Shown here piece by piece: positions 49,406 through 57,148 of a DNA stretch of 64,000 nt (its first letter is position 1; each line of letters starts with the position of its first letter). The stretch is taken from the NCBI RefSeq assembly GCF_021442325.1, contig NZ_CP087879.1:2728001-2792000 (forward strand), read 5' to 3'. The notes below the pieces were generated by a model. That model searched no databases and was not told the origin of the DNA. It saw only the letters and a list, made by a program, of their open reading frames with translations. Source of the DNA: Agromyces marinus. GTDB lineage: Bacteria; Actinomycetota; Actinomycetes; Actinomycetales; Microbacteriaceae. The position numbers were made by a program, and so were the translations under genes.

Positions 49406-50262
49406 CACGACGCCCCCGGGTGCGCACGGGCGAGCACCTGCATCTCGGCCAGCAGCGGCCCGAGGTGCTCGGTGTGCCCGCCGGATCGACCGCGACCGCC
49501 GACGACGAACGCGAGCCGGCCCTCGGGCCGGGCCAGGTCGGCTTCGGCGAACACGGCGTCGATCACGTCGTCGAACGCGGGCCGCAGCGACGAGGGCAGC
49601 GGCGCGATGCCGTCGTCTGCGAGCCGGGTCGCGAGCTCGTCGTCGACGAACAGCTCCCCGACGTACGGCCAGGTCTGCTCGACGGCCCGGATCATGCGGC
49701 GCCGCGACTCCTCGGTGCCCCCCGCGAGCCGGAGCGTCCACTGGATCGCGTGGTCGCGGTGGTAGTCGACCTCCTTCGACGCCTTCGCGGCGATCGCCGC
49801 GATCGTGGCATCCGTCGAGGACTCGAGGCCCCGGTGCAGCTCGACGAGGTAGGTCGACGCGAAGAGCTGCCGGGCGATGGTGTGCGCGAAGTCGCCGTTG
49901 GGCTGCTCGAAGAGCCAGGCGTTGCGGAAGTCGGGCTCGTCGCGGAAGTAGGCGAGGTCGTCCTCGCTGCGGCCGTCGATGGTGCCCGCGTAGTGCAGCA
50001 GCGATCGCGCGTGCCCGAGCAGGTCGAGGGCGATGTTGCCGAGCGCGACGTCCTCCTCGAGCTCGGGGGCGCGGGTGATCCAGTCGCCGAGGCGCTGGCT
50101 GAGCACGAGCGCGTCGTCGCCGATGCGGAGGGCGAGTTCGGCGACGTCGGCGGATGCCGCGACCGACGCACCGCCGCCGGCGAGTTCGTCGGCGAGCGCG
50201 ACCCGGTCGACCGTGACGTCGCCGTGCGGATCGAGGTCGGCTCCCGGGTGCTCGACGCTCAC
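49402..50262 (-). CDS. paaC: Phenylacetyl-CoA epoxidase structural subunit PaaC
   Basis: 286 residues from a GTG at 50262 overlapping paaB by GTGA. Ferritin-like helical bundle without intact di-iron ligands: LALRIGDDALVLSQRLGDWI, DVALGNIALDLLGHARSLLH, and SKEVDYHRDHAIQWTLRLAG. It pairs with PaaA and helps bind the CoA substrate. The first 30 residues are a variable acidic extension. Confidence 0.95.
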   Translation of the reverse strand: MSVEHPGADLDPHGDVTVDRVALADELAGGGASVAASADVAELALRIGDDALVLSQRLGDWITRAPELEEDVALGNIALDLLGHARSLLHYAGTIDGRSEDDLAYFRDEPDFRNAWLFEQPNGDFAHTIARQLFASTYLVELHRGLESSTDATIAAIAAKASKEVDYHRDHAIQWTLRLAGGTEESRRRMIRAVEQTWPYVGELFVDDELATRLADDGIAPLPSSLRPAFDDVIDAVFAEADLARPEGRLAFVVGGRGRSGGHTEHLGPLLAEMQVLARAHPGASW

Positions 50263-50564
50263 AGGTGCTTCACCCCCTCGGACTTCGTGTAGTACACCGC
50301 GTGCCGGTAGTTCTTGCCGGCCGGGCTCTCGAAGAAGGCGCCCTTGGCGTCGGGGTCGCTCGTCGTGATCGCGTCGGCCGGGACGACCCAGATCGACACG
50401 CCCTCGTTGCGGCGCGTGTAGAGGTCGCGGGCGTTGCGGACGGCCATGTCGGCGTCGGGCGCGTGCAGCGAGCCGACGTGCACGTGGCTGAGGCCGCGGT
50501 TGGCGCGCACGAAGACCTCCCACAGGGGCCAGGTCTCGGTGCCGGTCTCGCCGGGGGTGCTCAT
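50259..50564 (-). CDS. paaB: Phenylacetyl-CoA epoxidase subunit PaaB
   Basis: 101 residues from the ATG at 50564, chosen because AAGGAGACGAG lies directly upstream; an ATG 21 bases earlier overlaps the paaA stop as ATGA and is possible. WPLWEVFVRANRGLSHVHVG and PADAITTSDPDAKGAFFES are the family signature. PaaB bridges dimers of the epoxidase and is needed for the reductase to contact it. Confidence 0.94.
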   Translation of the reverse strand: MSTPGETGTETWPLWEVFVRANRGLSHVHVGSLHAPDADMAVRNARDLYTRRNEGVSIWVVPADAITTSDPDAKGAFFESPAGKNYRHAVYYTKSEGVKHL

Positions 50565-50581
50565 CTCGTCTCCTTCGACGT

Positions 50582-51565
50582 TCATGCCGCGGCCGCGTTC
50601 GCGGCCTGCTTGCGGGCGTACTCGGCGGCGGCCTCGCGGACCCAGGCGCCTTCCTCGTGTGCTTCGCGCCGGCGGCGCAGGCGCTCGGCGTTGGCCGGCC
50701 CGCGGCCGGCGAGCACCTCGTGGAACTCGGTCCAGTCGATCTCGCTGATGTCGTACGCCTGCCGCTCCTCGTTCCATGCGAGGTTCGGGTCGGGCAGGGT
50801 GACGCCGAGCACCTCTGCCTGCGGCACGAGCATGCCGACGAAGCGCTGGCGGAGGTCGTCGTTGGAGAAGCGCTTGATGTTCCACGCCATCGACTGCGCC
50901 GAGTTCGGCGACTCGTCGTCGGGCGGCCCGAACATCATGAGGCTCGGCCAGTACCAGCGGTCGACGGCGTCCTGCGCCATCCGCTTCTGGTCGTCGGTTC
51001 CCTGCATGAGTTCGAGCAGGATCTCGAAGCCCTGCCGCTGGTGGAAGGACTCCTCCTTGCAGATGCGCACCATCGCACGCCCGTAGGGGCCGTACGAGGC
51101 GCGGCACAGCGGCACCTGGTTGCAGATGGCGGCGCCGTCGACGAGCCAGCCGATGGCGCCCATGTCGGCCCAGGTCGGGGTCGTGTAGTTGAAGATCGAG
51201 GAGTACTTGGCCTTGCCCTCGATGAGCTGCTGCATCATCTCGTCGCGCCCGATGCCGAGCGTCTGCGCGGCCGAGTAGAGGTAGAGGCCGTGGCCCGCCT
51301 CGTCTTGCACCTTGGCCATGAGGATGGCCTTGCGCTTGAGGCTCGGGGCGCGCGAGATCCAGTTCGACTCGGGCTGCATGCCGATGATCTCGGAGTGCGC
51401 GTGCTGGCTGATCTGCCGGATCAGCGTCTTGCGGTAGGCCTCGGGCATCCAGTCGCGCGGTTCGACGCGCGAGTCCTGCGCGATGAGCTCTTCGAAGCGG
51501 GCCTGTCCGTCGTCGTCGCGGTGCTCGTCGAGCTGCGCGACGCGCGGGTCTGCAGGTGCGGTCAT
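50582..51565 (-). CDS. paaA: Phenylacetyl-CoA 1,2-epoxidase catalytic subunit PaaA
   Basis: 327 residues with GGAGGAGTCGACG before the ATG at 51565. It is the di-iron oxygenase subunit: ligand motifs [20 protein letters not shown] and [20 protein letters not shown] (E-x-x-H type), with [20 protein letters not shown] for substrate. It inserts one O atom from O2 into the aromatic ring of phenylacetyl-CoA. It is first in the paaABCDE operon and is divergent from paaI across a control region. Confidence 0.96.
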   Translation of the reverse strand: MTAPADPRVAQLDEHRDDDGQARFEELIAQDSRVEPRDWMPEAYRKTLIRQISQHAHSEIIGMQPESNWISRAPSLKRKAILMAKVQDEAGHGLYLYSAAQTLGIGRDEMMQQLIEGKAKYSSIFNYTTPTWADMGAIGWLVDGAAICNQVPLCRASYGPYGRAMVRICKEESFHQRQGFEILLELMQGTDDQKRMAQDAVDRWYWPSLMMFGPPDDESPNSAQSMAWNIKRFSNDDLRQRFVGMLVPQAEVLGVTLPDPNLAWNEERQAYDISEIDWTEFHEVLAGRGPANAERLRRRREAHEEGAWVREAAAEYARKQAANAAAA

Positions 51566-51619
51566 CGTCGACTCCTCCGTGGTCCAGTCGGCCGGGCGGT
51601 GCCCTCCGGCACCCGCTTT

Positions 51620-51641
51620 ACCAACCGATCGTTCAGTTAGT
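51620..51641. promoter_or_regulatory. Operator, TetR/PaaR-like, between paaA and paaI
   Basis: The 22 bp are two imperfect half-sites, ACCAACCGATC and GTTCAGTTAGT, which are reverse complements at most positions. The layout agrees closely with the PaaR operator I recall from corynebacteria. It overlaps probable promoter elements (TTTACC at 51617 and TATATG at 51641) in the 143-bp divergent region, so PaaR bound here would shut off both operons until phenylacetyl-CoA appears. Confidence 0.7.
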
Positions 51642-51708
51642 ATATGCTGATTCCCGACGCCGCGGCAACGAGGGTCCGCGCGCCCACGCACTCGACGAGG
51701 AGCAGCGA

Positions 51709-52167
51709 ATGACGGATGCCGCGACCGACCGGACCGCCACCGACCGCGCGCACGAGCAGACGACGGATGCCGCGGCATCCGCTCGCCCGATGATGCAGCG
51801 CGACCTGGCGTCCGCCTCGCTCGGCATGGTCGTCGAACGCGACGAACCCGGTCACGCCGTCGTCTCCATGCGCGTGCGCCACGACATGACCAACGGATTC
51901 GCCATCACCCACGGCGGACTCGTGTTCACCCTGGCCGACACGGCCTTCGCCATCGCCTGCAACGAGGACGACCGCGTCACCGTGGCCGCGGGCGCCGACA
52001 TCACCTTCCTGAAGTCCACGACCGCCGGCCAGACGCTCACCGCGACCGCGGTCCGGCGCACGCGCAGCGGCCGCACGGGCCTGTACGACGTGAGCGTCGT
52101 CGACGAGACCGGCGACGCCGTCGCCGAGTTCCGCGGCCGCTCGATCTCCACCAACCGCACCATCTGA
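51709..52167 (+). CDS. paaI: Hydroxyphenylacetyl-CoA thioesterase PaaI
   Basis: 152 residues with GAGGAGCAGCG before the ATG at 51709. Hotdog-fold thioesterase: [20 protein letters not shown] contains the conserved HGG and catalytic acid, [20 protein letters not shown] follows. In the paa pathway PaaI hydrolyses dead-end hydroxylated phenylacetyl-CoA thioesters to free CoA. First gene of paaI-paaK-paaR. Confidence 0.92.
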   Translation: MTDAATDRTATDRAHEQTTDAAASARPMMQRDLASASLGMVVERDEPGHAVVSMRVRHDMTNGFAITHGGLVFTLADTAFAIACNEDDRVTVAAGADITFLKSTTAGQTLTATAVRRTRSGRTGLYDVSVVDETGDAVAEFRGRSISTNRTI

Positions 52168-52181
52168 ATCCGGGAGTCCCC

Positions 52182-53525
52182 GTGTCGACGACGACCACCG
52201 CCCACCCGACCGTGTCCGGGCTCGCCCCCGCCGCCCCCGACGAGCTCGACCCCGAGGAGCGCATGCCGCGCGCCGAGATCGAGACCCTCCAGCTCGAGCG
52301 GCTGCAGTGGACCGTGCGGCACGCCTACGAGAACGTGCCGCTGTACCGCCGCAAGTTCGACGAGCACGGCGTGCACCCCGATGACATCCGGACGCTGGCG
52401 GATGTCGCGAAGCTCCCCTTCACGACCAAGGCCGACCTGCGCGAGACCTACCCGTTCGGCATGTTCGCCGTGCCCATGGAGCAGGTCGCGCGCATCCACG
52501 CCTCGTCGGGCACGACCGGCCGCCCGACCGTCGTCGGGTACACGCACGACGACCTCGACCGCTGGGCGACGCTCGTCGCGCGCTGCCTCCGCGCGAGCGG
52601 CGTGCGCCCCGGCATGAAGGTGCACAACGCCTACGGCTACGGCCTGTTCACGGGCGGCCTCGGCGCGCACGCCGGCATCGAGAAGCTCGGCGCGACCGTC
52701 ATCCCCATGTCGGGCGGGCAGACCGCCCGCCAGGTGCAGCTCATCCGCGACTTCGAGCCCGACGCGATCATGTGCACGCCGAGCTACCTCCTCACGATCG
52801 CCGACGCGATGGAGGAGGCGGGCATCGACCCGCGCTCGACCTCGCTCAAGGTCGCGATCCTCGGCGCCGAGCCGTGGACCAACGAGATGCGCCGCCGCAT
52901 CGAGGAGCGCATGGCCATCGACGCGGTCGACATCTTCGGCCTCAGCGAGGTCATGGGCCCCGGCGTCGCCAACGAGTGCGTCGAGACCAAGGACGGCCCG
53001 CACGTCTGGGAAGACCACTTCCTGCCCGAGGTCATCGACGGCGAGACCGGCGAGCAGCTGCCCGACGGCGAGCGCGGCGAGCTGGTCTTCACCTCACTGA
53101 CGAAGGAGGCCTTCCCGGTCATCCGCTACCGCACGCGCGACCTGACCCGGCTGCTGCCGGGCACCGCCCGCCCGGGCATGCGCCGCATCGAGAAGATCAC
53201 CGGCCGCAACGACGACATGATCATCCTGCGCGGCGTGAACCTCTTCCCGACGCAGATCGAGGAGCTCGTGCTCGGCATCGAGCACCTGACGCCGCACTTC
53301 ATCCTCGAGCTCACGCGCACCGGGCACATGGACGACCTCACGGTCCGCATCGAGCGCCACCCCGACCTCGACGTCGAGGTCTGCCGGGCCGCGACCGTCG
53401 TGCTCGCCGGGCGCATCAAGGAGTTCATCGGCTCGTCGGTGACCGTGCGGCTCGAGGAGCCCGGCACGCTGCCGCGCAGCGAGGGCAAGTACCGGCGCGT
53501 CTACGACCTGCGCGAGCCGAGCTGA
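52182..53525 (+). CDS. paaK: Phenylacetate-CoA ligase
   Basis: 447 residues, GTG start at 52182 with GGGAG upstream, 14 bases after paaI. The AMP-binding motif IHASSGTTGRPTVVGYTHDD, DIFGLSEVMGPGVANECVE and RYRTRDLTRLLPG with the C-terminal PRSEGKYRRVYDLR lysine region are those of PaaK. It activates phenylacetate with ATP and CoA to phenylacetyl-CoA, the first step of the pathway and the source of the inducer. Confidence 0.96.
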   Translation: MSTTTTAHPTVSGLAPAAPDELDPEERMPRAEIETLQLERLQWTVRHAYENVPLYRRKFDEHGVHPDDIRTLADVAKLPFTTKADLRETYPFGMFAVPMEQVARIHASSGTTGRPTVVGYTHDDLDRWATLVARCLRASGVRPGMKVHNAYGYGLFTGGLGAHAGIEKLGATVIPMSGGQTARQVQLIRDFEPDAIMCTPSYLLTIADAMEEAGIDPRSTSLKVAILGAEPWTNEMRRRIEERMAIDAVDIFGLSEVMGPGVANECVETKDGPHVWEDHFLPEVIDGETGEQLPDGERGELVFTSLTKEAFPVIRYRTRDLTRLLPGTARPGMRRIEKITGRNDDMIILRGVNLFPTQIEELVLGIEHLTPHFILELTRTGHMDDLTVRIERHPDLDVEVCRAATVVLAGRIKEFIGSSVTVRLEEPGTLPRSEGKYRRVYDLREPS

Positions 53526-53557
53526 TCCGGCTCCGCGCTGGATGGAAGACTGAGCGG

Positions 53558-54178
53558 ATGCCGGAGAACGTGAACGCATCGCAGCGACGGGGACGACCCG
53601 GGTACGACCAGCAGGGCATCCTCCGGGTCGCCGTCGCGGCGTTCATCGAGCATGGGTACGACGCGACGTCGATGGGCGTGCTCGCCGACCGGCTCGGGCT
53701 GTCGAAGTCGGCGATCTACCACCACTTCGCGTCGAAGGACGAGATCCTCGACCGGGCGCTCGACGAGGCGCTGGGCTCGCTCGAGGGCGTGCTCGACGAG
53801 CCCGAGGCATCCGTCGGCAGCGCGGCCGACCGACTCGACCACGTGCTGCGCGGCGCGGTCCGCGTGCTGGTCGAGCAGTTGCCGTCGGTCACGCTCCTGT
53901 TGCGCGTTCGCGGCAACACCGAGGTCGAGCGGCGTGCCCTCGCGCGGCGGCGCGCGTTCGACCGGCGCGTGACCGCGCTCGTGGCCGAGGCGCAGGCCGA
54001 GGGGTCGCTGCGCTCCGACATCGACGTGCGCGTCGTCGAGCGGCTGCTGTTCGGCATGATCAACTCGATCGTCGAGTGGTACCGGCCCGGCGGCCGGGAG
54101 GATGCGACGCGCCTGGCCGACGACGTCATCGCCGTCGCCCTCGACGGACTCCGCGTGCCGGCCCCCGCCGCGCGCTGA
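53558..54178 (+). CDS. paaR: TetR-family repressor, PaaR-like
   Basis: 206 residues. The N-terminal helix-turn-helix is GILRVAVAAFIEHGYDATSM then GVLADRLGLSKSAIYHHFAS, and the rest is an all-helical ligand-binding domain (VEQLPSVTLLLRVRGNTEVE). It is the third gene of the paaI-paaK-paaR unit and the operator described at 51620-51641 lies upstream of the unit, so auto-regulation and repression of both paa operons, relieved by phenylacetyl-CoA, is the natural reading. The name rests mainly on context. Confidence 0.82.
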   Translation: MPENVNASQRRGRPGYDQQGILRVAVAAFIEHGYDATSMGVLADRLGLSKSAIYHHFASKDEILDRALDEALGSLEGVLDEPEASVGSAADRLDHVLRGAVRVLVEQLPSVTLLLRVRGNTEVERRALARRRAFDRRVTALVAEAQAEGSLRSDIDVRVVERLLFGMINSIVEWYRPGGREDATRLADDVIAVALDGLRVPAPAAR

Positions 54179-54203
54179 CCCGGGCCGCGCGCGGTTCGGC
54201 CGC

Positions 54204-54249
54204 GCGCGAGCGAGTCGGTGCGCGAGCGCGTCGGTGCGCGAGCGACGGT
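54204..54249. repeat. 16-bp tandem repeat after paaR
   Basis: Two 16-bp copies and one 14-bp copy of GCGCGAGCG-x-GTCGGT-like sequence occupy the 74-bp gap between the convergent paaR and zinc-ribbon genes. It forms no clear hairpin. Confidence 0.7.
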
Positions 54250-54252
54250 GCG

Positions 54253-54897
54253 TCAGCGGGCGGGCGAACCCGAAGCGACGTCGGGGTGCTCGGGCGGCAG
54301 CCCGTGGCGCTCACCCGCGCGGAGCAGGTCGAGGTTGCGTCGCTCCCAGTCGAGCATCTCCTGGCGCACGCCCTCGAGGATCCGGCTCTCGCCGCACGCG
54401 GGCAGCGTCCGGCCGCACGTGCACGACCCGGTCCGCTTCGGATCCGGGTGGTGGAACGCCTGGAGTCGCCACAGCGCGACCATCGCCGTGTCGACCCGCT
54501 TCGCGGTGAGCCGCGTCGCGCGCTCGGCGCGCCGGACGCGGTCGTCCCTGAGCCCGTCGCGCAACGCCGCGCCCGCCTCGGTCGCGCCGTCGAGCACCCC
54601 CGCGCGCAACTGGTCGCGCTCGGCGGTGAGGCGGGCGACGAGGTCGGCCGACTCCGAAGCGGATGCCGCGGCGGCCGCCGCCGCCCCCCGAGCCCCGTCG
54701 TCGTGCGCCTCGAGGATGCCGCGCCAGAGCGCGATGTGGTCGCGATCGCGCTGCTCGGCCCGCTCCGGCCCGAGATGCGACCGGCAGTGCGCGCACACCA
54801 CCTGGTCGGACGGCGAGGCGAACCGGAAGCGCTGCACGCTCCCGCAGCAGAGGCACGGCACGTCGACATCGGCGTGGAGCGGATGCTGGTGGGGCAT
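54253..54897 (-). CDS. Unknown zinc-ribbon, coiled-coil protein
   Basis: 214 residues from the ATG at 54897; a GTG at 54942 would add 15. The N-terminal CLCCGSVQRFRF and VVCAHCRSHLG form a CxxC...CxxC zinc ribbon; a middle part of Ala, Glu and Arg ([20 protein letters not shown] and following) is predicted helical or coiled-coil; a C-terminal CTCGRTLPAC has a third cysteine group. No family is recognised. It is the last gene of a leftward run with the ABC transporter operon. Confidence 0.6.
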   Translation of the reverse strand: MPHQHPLHADVDVPCLCCGSVQRFRFASPSDQVVCAHCRSHLGPERAEQRDRDHIALWRGILEAHDDGARGAAAAAAASASESADLVARLTAERDQLRAGVLDGATEAGAALRDGLRDDRVRRAERATRLTAKRVDTAMVALWRLQAFHHPDPKRTGSCTCGRTLPACGESRILEGVRQEMLDWERRNLDLLRAGERHGLPPEHPDVASGSPAR

Positions 54898-54951
54898 GCG
54901 CTCCAGCGTGACGGCCCGCCGGTGCCCGGTCAAGTCGGCCACAGCCGTGCC

Positions 54952-55734
54952 TCACCGGTCGAGTTGCAGCCGCGACCACGCGAACGCGCACAGCGCGCCG
55001 AACAGGATCGGCACGGCCGGAACTCCGAGCAGTGCCATCATCGGCACGGTCTCGGGCGCGATCGCCCAGAGCGCCGGGGCGACGAACGGAACCCACGCGC
55101 CGACCTCGGCGAGCGCCGCCACCTGGGCGACCACGATGATCCCGACGGTCGCGGCGATGCCGGGCAGCAGGCCGCGACCGATCGTCGCGACCCACGCCGC
55201 CGGCACCGCGATGAGCGCCGAGAGCACCACGAGCACGGGGATGCGGGCGAGTTCGCGGAAGCCGGCGGCATCCGTCTCGCCGTAGCCCAGTACGAGGCCG
55301 ACGAACGCGACGACGCCGGTCAGGGCGATCGCGACCAGCGCCGACCAGGCGAGGAACACGGCGAGTTTGCCGAGCGCGATCGACCGTCGCGGCACCGGCA
55401 GCCCGAACAGGGCCGCGACCGTACCGTCGGCGAACTCGCGGCCGAACAGCCAGCTGAGTGCGACGCCGAAGGCGAGCACGCCACCCGCCGAGGTGATCTG
55501 CAGCACGATGCCGACGAGGCCCGCCCAGCCGGGCACGCCCGCGAGCGGACCGAGCTTGGCGAGCACCTGGTCGTCGCCGGAGGCCGCCGCGCCGAGCATG
55601 CCGAGGGCGAGCACGCCGACCCCGACGACGAGGATCACGGTGGTCGACGCCATCACGCGCGATGCGAGCGCCTTGCGCGTCTCGACGACGATCGCGGCGC
55701 GGAGGCCCGCAGCGTGCACCCGGATGCCGCTCAT
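54952..55734 (-). CDS. ABC transporter permease
   Basis: 260 residues with six hydrophobic helices, of the ABC-2-type permease family: LASRVMASTTVILVVGVGVL, LSWLFGREFADGTVAALFGL with the conserved EF-x-x-G-T amphipathic helix, and GLPVPRRSIALGKLAVFLAW. It forms the membrane pore for the neighbouring ATP-binding protein, with whose gene it overlaps by ATGA. The pump may export a toxic compound or lipid; the substrate is unknown. Confidence 0.87.
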   Translation of the reverse strand: MSGIRVHAAGLRAAIVVETRKALASRVMASTTVILVVGVGVLALGMLGAAASGDDQVLAKLGPLAGVPGWAGLVGIVLQITSAGGVLAFGVALSWLFGREFADGTVAALFGLPVPRRSIALGKLAVFLAWSALVAIALTGVVAFVGLVLGYGETDAAGFRELARIPVLVVLSALIAVPAAWVATIGRGLLPGIAATVGIIVVAQVAALAEVGAWVPFVAPALWAIAPETVPMMALLGVPAVPILFGALCAFAWSRLQLDR

Positions 55735-56468
55735 GCCGCCGCGCTCCGTGCCGCGTCGTCGCCGTGGACGAGCGCGAAGAAGGCGCGCTCGAGGTCGACG
55801 CCGCCGGGGTCGAGCGAGCCGATGACGCGTCCGGCGTTGACGACCGTGATCCGGTGGGCCACGCGCGCGACCTCGTCGAGGTGGTGGCTCGAGACGAGGA
55901 TGCCCGCACCGGCCGCCGCGCGCCGCAGCAGTGCCTCGCGCAGGACGATCACCCCGGCCGGGTCGAGCCCGTTGGTCGGCTCGTCGAGCACGATCGCGTC
56001 GGGTTCGTGCAGGAGCGCGCCGGCGAGGCCGACCCGCTGGCGGTTGCCGAGCGAGAGCCGGCTCGCGCGCACGCGGGCGTAGCGCCCGAGGTCGAACTCA
56101 TCGATCGCGCGGTCGACGGCTTCCCTCGCCCGGCCACCCCCGAGTCCGTGCAGGCGCGCCGCGACCTCGAGGTTCGCGCGCCCGGTGAGCTCGGGGTAGG
56201 CGAGCGGGTGCTCGATGAGGTGGCCGACGCGCGCCCAGGTCGTGACATCCGCTCGATCGACGTCGACGCCGCGCACGCGCACGGAGCCCGCGTCGGCGCG
56301 GAGCATGCCGACGAGCAGCCGCATGAGCGTGGTCTTGCCCGCGCCGTTCAGGCCGACGAGCGCGTGGATCTCGCCGGCGGCGACGTCGAGGTCGACGCCG
56401 TGGAGGCCGGCTCCGCCGCGGAATGCGCGCGCGAGGGCGCGGGCCTCGAAGCGGGCCGCGCCGGTCAT
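55731..56468 (-). CDS. ABC transporter ATP-binding protein
   Basis: 245 residues. Walker A GLNGAGKTTLMRLLVGMLR, signature ASRLSLGNRQRVGLAGALLH, Walker B AIVLDEPTNGLDPAG, and the switch histidine in ILVSSHHLDEV. The signature reads L-S-L-G-N-R-Q, a slight variant of LSGGQ. Overlaps the TetR gene by ATGA and the permease gene by ATGA, so all three are one transcript. Confidence 0.94.
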   Translation of the reverse strand: MTGAARFEARALARAFRGGAGLHGVDLDVAAGEIHALVGLNGAGKTTLMRLLVGMLRADAGSVRVRGVDVDRADVTTWARVGHLIEHPLAYPELTGRANLEVAARLHGLGGGRAREAVDRAIDEFDLGRYARVRASRLSLGNRQRVGLAGALLHEPDAIVLDEPTNGLDPAGVIVLREALLRRAAAGAGILVSSHHLDEVARVAHRITVVNAGRVIGSLDPGGVDLERAFFALVHGDDAARSAAA

Positions 56469-57037
56469 GCGCGCGTCTCGATCACGTCGAGCGCCCGCTC
56501 GATCGCGTCGGCGAGCGTGACCCGCTCGTCGTCGGCCCAGAGGTAGAGGCCGGCGACGAGCGCCGCGAGAACGGATGCCGCGGCCACGCGCGCCACCTCG
56601 GGGCTCGCACCGTCGGCCACGAGCTGCCCGGCGAGCGCGCGCTCGGTGTTGCCCGTGGTGCGCCACATGGCGCCGCGGAGGGCCGGGGTCCGCGCGATGA
56701 TGCGGACGCGCCGCCTGATGATCGGCGTCTCGGGTTCGGGCAGCGCCCGCCAGGCTTCGCGGATGCCTCGTGCGGCCCGCAGGAACGGGGGCAGGTCGCG
56801 CGGCTGGTCGGCGACCGCTGCGCTGAGCTGCGGGTCGTACGGGTCGTCGAGGAGGAGGTGCTCCTTCGCCGGGAAGTACCGGAAGAAGGTCATCTCGGTC
56901 ACCCCCGCGGCGCGCGCGATCTGGGCGACGGTGGTCGCTTCATACCCCTGGCGCTCGAACAGGTCGAGACCGTGCTCGATGAGCGCGGCGAGCGTGCGCT
57001 CGCGCTTGGAGGTTCTGCGGTCGGCGGCGGTGGTCAC
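56465..57037 (-). CDS. TetR-family regulator of ABC exporter
   Basis: 190 residues from a GTG at 57037. Helix-turn-helix ALIEHGLDLFERQGYEATTV, then AQIARAAGVTEMTFFRYFPA; the long C-terminal helical part is the ligand pocket. A TAACAT box six bases upstream implies a leaderless start, and a 17-bp palindrome covers that box, so self-repression is likely. It leads the regulator / ATPase / permease operon. Confidence 0.88.
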   Translation of the reverse strand: MTTAADRRTSKRERTLAALIEHGLDLFERQGYEATTVAQIARAAGVTEMTFFRYFPAKEHLLLDDPYDPQLSAAVADQPRDLPPFLRAARGIREAWRALPEPETPIIRRRVRIIARTPALRGAMWRTTGNTERALAGQLVADGASPEVARVAAASVLAALVAGLYLWADDERVTLADAIERALDVIETRA

Positions 57038-57043
57038 CCCAGA

Positions 57044-57060
57044 ATGTTAGTTACTCACAT
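57044..57060. promoter_or_regulatory. Palindromic operator with embedded -10 box
   Basis: ATGTTAGTTACTCACAT is a near-perfect inverted repeat (ATGT-n-AGT-n-ACT-n-ACAT). On the minus strand the first six bases read TAACAT, six bases before the TetR GTG. Binding would block the promoter. Confidence 0.7.
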
Positions 57061-57148
57061 TTTCGCCGTCAAGACCCGCCCATCGCCGCGCGTCCGTCCG
57101 ACCCCGGGCGTGGGAGAGGTCACGCCCGACGCATTCGCCACTCGCACC

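Noticed and set aside
46785-54178. Mobile element or island carrying the paa genes
   Set aside because: No transposase, integrase, tRNA or flanking direct repeats are visible and composition matches the neighbours.
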